Source of the DNA: Poronia punctata
Lineage: Eukaryota; Ascomycota; Sordariomycetes; Xylariales; Xylariaceae
DNA length: 64,000 bases
Direction of reading: 5' to 3'
Assembly (NCBI GenBank): GCA_022579005.1
Contig: MU401512.1
Location: 62,001 to 126,000, forward strand
The notes beneath the pieces were generated by a model that worked only from the letters and a program-made list of their open reading frames with translations, did not search any database and had not been told where the DNA came from. Of the stretch, positions 59,923 to 64,000 are shown one piece after another. Each line of letters starts with the position of its first letter. Positions within the stretch are counted from its first letter, which is position 1. The position numbers and the translations under genes were made by a program.

Positions 59923-61014
59923 ATGCCGAGGAAAGTCATTATGCTTGCTGGGGCACCAGAAGGGCATGCACTCAACTGGACCACATCGATCTTGCTAAAC
60001 CACTTCCTTGATCCGATTGCAAGATTTGCTCATCTGGAAGCCCCTTTAGAAGCACAATCGCAAGATCCAAGCTTTCTTGCCGCACCTGGTCCTGCTCTAT
60101 GGCGTTCGATACCTCGGCGTCGAGAGCAGTTGCCAACTGGCTTTTCTCAGATACACGCACTGGCGCAGCCCTATCAAGGTAGCACAGAATTCTTCAACAC
60201 GCATTCGGTATCGTTAACCCAAGACACCTCACTAACGGCGGACGAATCGGGTCATGATATATGCGAGCAATTTTACGATCATTCCCTGGCTATCCAGGAG
60301 GATATCTCCTCTTCCCAGCTGCCGTCGACGACAAGTTTCATGACTGACGAGTCATCCGTGGAAATAACCAGAGGGGACCATACTAATGTTTCGGAGAGCA
60401 ACGATGACTACACAGAGATACCGGATGGTACATGCTCGGTGGGAGCCGGCCATCTCAGTGACCTAGAGGATCTCCCGAATGCAAAATATCTCCAATCCAT
60501 ACAGCCGCAGACGATGACCGTGAACATCATCGTGGGTGTGATCTCGGTAACAAAACCGCGGACAGTCAGAACACGTTGGGGCACCACCATGGCCCTCGTC
60601 GAGCTACTCGTTGGAGACGAGACGCGGTCTGGATTTACCATTACTTTCTGGCTGTCTACGGGGCCGACGGATGCGAATGTCCTGCTACAAAATCTACGTA
60701 GGCAGGACATCTTGCTGCTACGTAATGTAGCTCTGAGCGTTTTCAAGGACAAGGTGCACGGGCACAGTTTAAGAAAAGGCCATACTAAAATCCATTTACT
60801 TCATCGAAAGCGGCTAGATAGGGATGATCAAGGTGGCCAATATAGTATGAAAGAGATGGCCTCTAAAAGAGGGACGCACCCTCAGTTAGTCAAGACGAGA
60901 AAAGTGTGGGACTGGCTTCTGCATTTTGTTGAAGACGGAGGAACAAGTCTTCCTAAAAAGCGCCACGGTGTTCCCGTCAGGAGATGGGACTTGCCCCCGA
61001 AAGACACACAATGA
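59923..61014 (+). CDS. Probable OB-fold nucleic-acid-binding protein (single exon)
   Basis: A 363-residue uninterrupted frame I recognise only as a fungal uncharacterised family. Residues 1-40 form a compact N-terminal block (VIMLAGAPEGHALNWTTSIL). Residues 40-190 are Ser/Thr/Asp-rich and likely disordered. From about 197 to 290 strand-like segments alternate in a way typical of a single-stranded-nucleic-acid-binding OB-fold: MTVNIIVGVISVTKPRTVRT, GTTMALVELLVGDETRSGFT, ITFWLSTGP, and QDILLLRNVALSVFKDKVHG. The C-terminus has a basic region (LRKGHTKIHLLHRKRLD), then HPQLVKTRKVWDWLLHFV, and ends in a Lys/Arg-rich tail. The reading as a DNA-repair or telomere OB protein would be speculation; RPA-, Stn1- or shieldin-like folds are alternatives. 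ATG 59923 is the first in frame. Confidence 0.7.
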   Translation: MPRKVIMLAGAPEGHALNWTTSILLNHFLDPIARFAHLEAPLEAQSQDPSFLAAPGPALWRSIPRRREQLPTGFSQIHALAQPYQGSTEFFNTHSVSLTQDTSLTADESGHDICEQFYDHSLAIQEDISSSQLPSTTSFMTDESSVEITRGDHTNVSESNDDYTEIPDGTCSVGAGHLSDLEDLPNAKYLQSIQPQTMTVNIIVGVISVTKPRTVRTRWGTTMALVELLVGDETRSGFTITFWLSTGPTDANVLLQNLRRQDILLLRNVALSVFKDKVHGHSLRKGHTKIHLLHRKRLDRDDQGGQYSMKEMASKRGTHPQLVKTRKVWDWLLHFVEDGGTSLPKKRHGVPVRRWDLPPKDTQ

Positions 61015-62289
61015 TGAGGAAATAGGGATACTACAAGGATTTTGATAGGATACAAAGCACCCCCTTTTTTACTATCATTGGTAGAGTCCCGGACGGCTTG
61101 TATAAGATAGAGTGTGGTATACGGTATACCTGACTATAATGGCTTCTTCCTTTAAAAACAAGAGGCTCCCTGCTCACCTAGAGGCTAAACAGGTCAGAGG
61201 AGGTTATTAATAGCAAAGGTAAGTGAAATATTTACTTGCATATGAAGTTTAACAACCGAAAAGGTTATTTCAGGGAATTGACATTTCTGTAAGTAAATCG
61301 GTGCAGGGGTAAAAATGTTCTAACTAATGACAAGAGGAAGATAGGCACCTACGGGCACCGCCTCTCCCAAATAACACTACGCCAGTATGAGTTGCAGGAT
61401 GGGTGTGTTATACTTTTCTTTCTTTACTTGGTCCCGCCGTCATGGAAGAGAGCCGACGTTGAGGGATATGGCTTGGTGTGATATATGCTTTGACCACCCC
61501 CAGCCCTACAACCGTGCTAATCTTCATATTTCACCAGCAGTCGAATCTTTAATCTGTAGTGGACTATGTGTTGTCTAGCTTAGACTTCCCAAGTCTGTAC
61601 AAGCATAAAGAGTATTAGCATCGGGATAGTATTATGCACAGTATATATACTGTGTATACATTAGTGGAAAAGTGTACAATTACTGTGTACCTAGGTAATT
61701 GTTTTCTTAATTCAACAAGACTATTTAGACTCAACCTTAATTGGCTTTCATGTCGGCAGGGTAGGCTTACCATTAGCACTTGGGTACTTTGCTCTTGCGC
61801 GTTCTGACGCGTGCAGCAACGTCACCCTTCAAGCGTCATAGATACACATGTATACCTACCTACTCAGTAACCCTTCATTGTTAGCAAATGCAGGTGTTAA
61901 ACTTGCCTGCGCCTTCAATAACGGTATTATTACCATATGCTCCTCCCTCTATGAAGACATATTTCCCAATTGACAGATATACAGCAGAAGGCTTGAAAAC
62001 ACAACTGGACTTAGGTACCTGCATTGTTTGGGGTGTAGTGGGGGGGGGCATCTGCAATGCACACCTCCTCGTAGTTGTCCTCCATGTCCATCTGCCTCCA
62101 CCGACCCGATACCATACATTATAAATTGACTTGTCGACAAATACATTTCAACCCCGGACGACGCTTGTTGCTCCCCTCGAACCCCTCGAACCCTAGTCGA
62201 TCGTATATTCACAGTATTGGCATAGGTTACAGAACAGAACATATCGGGCCTGGGCGGTAACAGCAGAAACCAACAGTGATGACTTAGGA
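61015..62289. other. Spacer upstream of the right-edge gene
   Basis: About 1.3 kb. It contains an 18-bp perfect palindrome (61637-61654, CACAGTATATATACTGTG) and an ACGCGT at 61807-61812, about 480 bp before the next start. No gene-like frame with a motif. Confidence 0.5.
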
Positions 62290-64000
62290 ATGGCGATAAT
62301 GAATGAAGACACACAGCGTGGGAGCATAGGCAATGAAGGTGAAGGTGCACAGGGCACGCCATTCCTCTCCAAGACTAGGAGTCTTTCTGATGGGAATGGC
62401 TCACAGCTGTCACCGTCTCCGTTCATTGTTGAGGCTTCAAGAAGGACTTCCAAGGATGATAGTGCATTGGGAAGGGATAAAAATGACGACACGGCTCCTG
62501 CCCCCGTGACACCTCGACGCTCTGACTTCCACGCTCAGGGATTATCGCTTCAAATGCCACCCCGAGATCCGAACTGGTCGGCTCAGCCCGTGTATTTAAA
62601 ACAAGCACCACCATTGTCCCCGAAGCTCGACCATTCTCAGATCTATGCTTCTCCAACCAACATTCTCCCCCGACGATCTCGGGGGCTGGACTTTTCCCGC
62701 GCTGCCACAAGCTTACACCATTCCACTTTGGCTGAGCAATCATCTCCCGACACCTCGCCAACAGTAGGCGGGAGAGCGATGAACATACCTCGGCGCAGTG
62801 TGGGCGAAAGTAGCGCCGAACACTCCTCCACCACCTTGCGCTCGATAATGGGCAACCACGAGCGCCTCCACGCCTCCGGTTCCGTAAGCAGCGCGCACCC
62901 GTTGGTGTCGGATTCCTCTTCAAGCTCCGGCGAGGATGACTTCATGGACGATGAAATGGAGGATGCGATCCTAAGCACCCCACAAGTCGCGAAGATCGGT
63001 GCGCAGGGCCAGACCATACATCCCGTCCCTTGGACCGCCGGTGGCTCGCCTGCCATGAATAGTCTTTCGAGCTTCCGAACTCGCCCTAGTAGAAGGCAAG
63101 CGAAAAAGAAAGCCAGAGGCCTTGCGGCTCTGGGATTCAACGCCGCTTCGCCCGCTACACTGTCCAGATCGCCGCCTAGTAACAACTTGATGAAGGAGAT
63201 GCGGGATATTCCCACGCCTCAGTCACGACGAGAAAGCATCAGCTGGGCTGCCAATCAACTGCACATATCAGGGATCGAGAACGACGAACGGGTCATGGAG
63301 AGTGTCGATGCCACACCTATCACTCCTAGCAGAGACGGCGCAAGGGGAGTGGTAAAACGGGTCGTCACTCGTCGAGGCAATCTTCTGGTAAGCGACCAGC
63401 CCATGCTACGTGATCAGTCATATATTGCGTAGTTTACTCACTATTTGACAAAAGCCGAAAACGAAAGGGTTCGCCCGTATCCGAGCTGCCCTTGCCGAGG
63501 AGGGCGCACCAGTTGATTCAGAAGTCCGCCGAGAAGCAGAGGTTATTCGCCAAGTGCGGGAGAGCGACATGGCCCCGGAACCACGCGTGCCCTCAGGGCC
63601 GCCTGCTTTCCCTCTAGATATCTCCAGCGTATCTACGACGCAAGAGTCGCTTGAAGAGATTCCGGATGATGACATGATGACGGATTCGACTTTGTCTAGT
63701 AGTTTTAAACAACAAGCTATGAAGAACTCGAAGGGCAAGAATTTCTGGGATGCCTTTTCAGAGACCGGTAGTATGAATGGGACGAGGACTACCCCACCGC
63801 CACCTGTCATTTTACCTAGGGACTCTTCTTCCGGAATCAGCGAAGACGTTAACATGGACTCGCCGTCCATGTCAACCAGCTCCGGCAACACGGGCGGCTT
63901 CTGGCTCGGTACCTCTGGCCATGGCAGTGGCGACAGCCAGAAATTGGGCACGCCACAGCCTATTGCTCCGGCAGGGTTGTTACAAGGTCCTGGCAGCAAC
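62290..64000 (+). CDS. Unrecognised disordered Ser/Pro-rich protein, 3' end outside the window
   Basis: Exon 1 is 62290-63387; a 67-nt intron (GTAAGC donor, ACAAAAG acceptor) leads in phase 0 to exon 2 from 63455, which is open to the window edge. At least 548 residues are visible and the protein is incomplete. It is largely disordered and rich in SP/TP sites (TPRR, SPKLD, TPQSRR, TPSRD), with a Ser-run plus acidic patch near residue 210 (SSSSSGEDDFMDDEMEDA). Probably conserved blocks are ILPRRSRGLDFSRA, RRQAKKKARGLAALGFN and, over the intron, PKTKGFARIRAALAEEGAPV with EAEVIRQVRESD. I do not recognise the family. A cell-cycle-regulated nuclear protein is a guess from phospho-site density. The start is the first of two close ATGs. 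Confidence 0.72.

Overview
The window is nuclear DNA of a filamentous ascomycete (Pezizomycotina, most likely a sordariomycete). The evidence is small genes with short introns (mostly 47-110 nt, GTATGT/GTAAGT donors, CTAAC/CTGAC-like branch sites, YAG acceptors), long A/T-richer spacers full of TAGGTAC- and TACGAGTA-type words, and fungal-specific proteins (Aim21, Duo1, Rtt107/Brc1, Tvp18, Pby1). I found no tRNA, rRNA, CRISPR array or intact transposon. The species cannot be named from the sequence alone.

Layout: 0.4-2.0 kb, a cytochrome P450 with CYP7/CYP8-like features (minus). 3.3-4.0 kb, Golgi membrane protein Tvp18 (plus, four exons). 7.6-9.6 kb, methionyl-tRNA synthetase (plus). 12.5-15.3 kb, actin regulator Aim21 (plus). 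16.9-19.5 kb, replication factor Mcm10 (minus), divergent from RNase H2 subunit B (20.4-21.8 kb, plus). 22.1-22.9 kb, DASH subunit Duo1 (minus), divergent from an unrecognised CDK-site-rich protein (24.7-26.1 kb, plus). 27.4-30.2 kb, a SurE + tubulin-tyrosine-ligase fusion of the Pby1 type (plus). 31.6-34.4 kb, multi-BRCT Rtt107/Brc1 (plus). 34.8-35.6 kb, ESCRT-II Vps25 (minus). 36.2-38.7 kb, kinetochore Ndc80 (minus), divergent from a mitochondrial stomatin-like protein (39.1-40.5 kb, plus). 41.8-43.5 kb, a second P450 (minus). 44.3-44.9 kb, ubiquitin E2 variant Mms2 in four small exons (minus). 45.7-46.9 kb, an unexplained orphan locus with a 12-nt minisatellite encoding Gly-Leu-Phe-Ala-like repeats. 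47.2-52.9 kb, the large trafficking protein Mon2 (plus). 56.9-59.0 kb, a third P450 in eight exons (plus). 59.9-61.0 kb, a probable OB-fold protein (plus). 62.3 kb to the right edge, a partial disordered phosphoprotein-like gene (plus).

Most genes are conserved housekeeping genes, and there is no operon-like or secondary-metabolite organisation. Several act in DNA replication, damage tolerance and chromosome segregation (Mcm10, RNase H2B, Rtt107, Mms2, Duo1, Ndc80). Some spacers next to them carry ACGCGT words that could be MBF sites, but that hexamer is not enriched over the window. The three P450s stand alone with no synthase, transporter or regulator beside them. Exon boundaries were worked out by hand from splice consensus, reading phase and remembered family sequences; no alignment was run.

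The most unusual signals are the orphan minisatellite locus at 45.7-46.9 kb, the strong over-representation of TACGAGTA/TACTCGTA in non-coding DNA, and a tandem splice acceptor beside the active-site loop of methionyl-tRNA synthetase.
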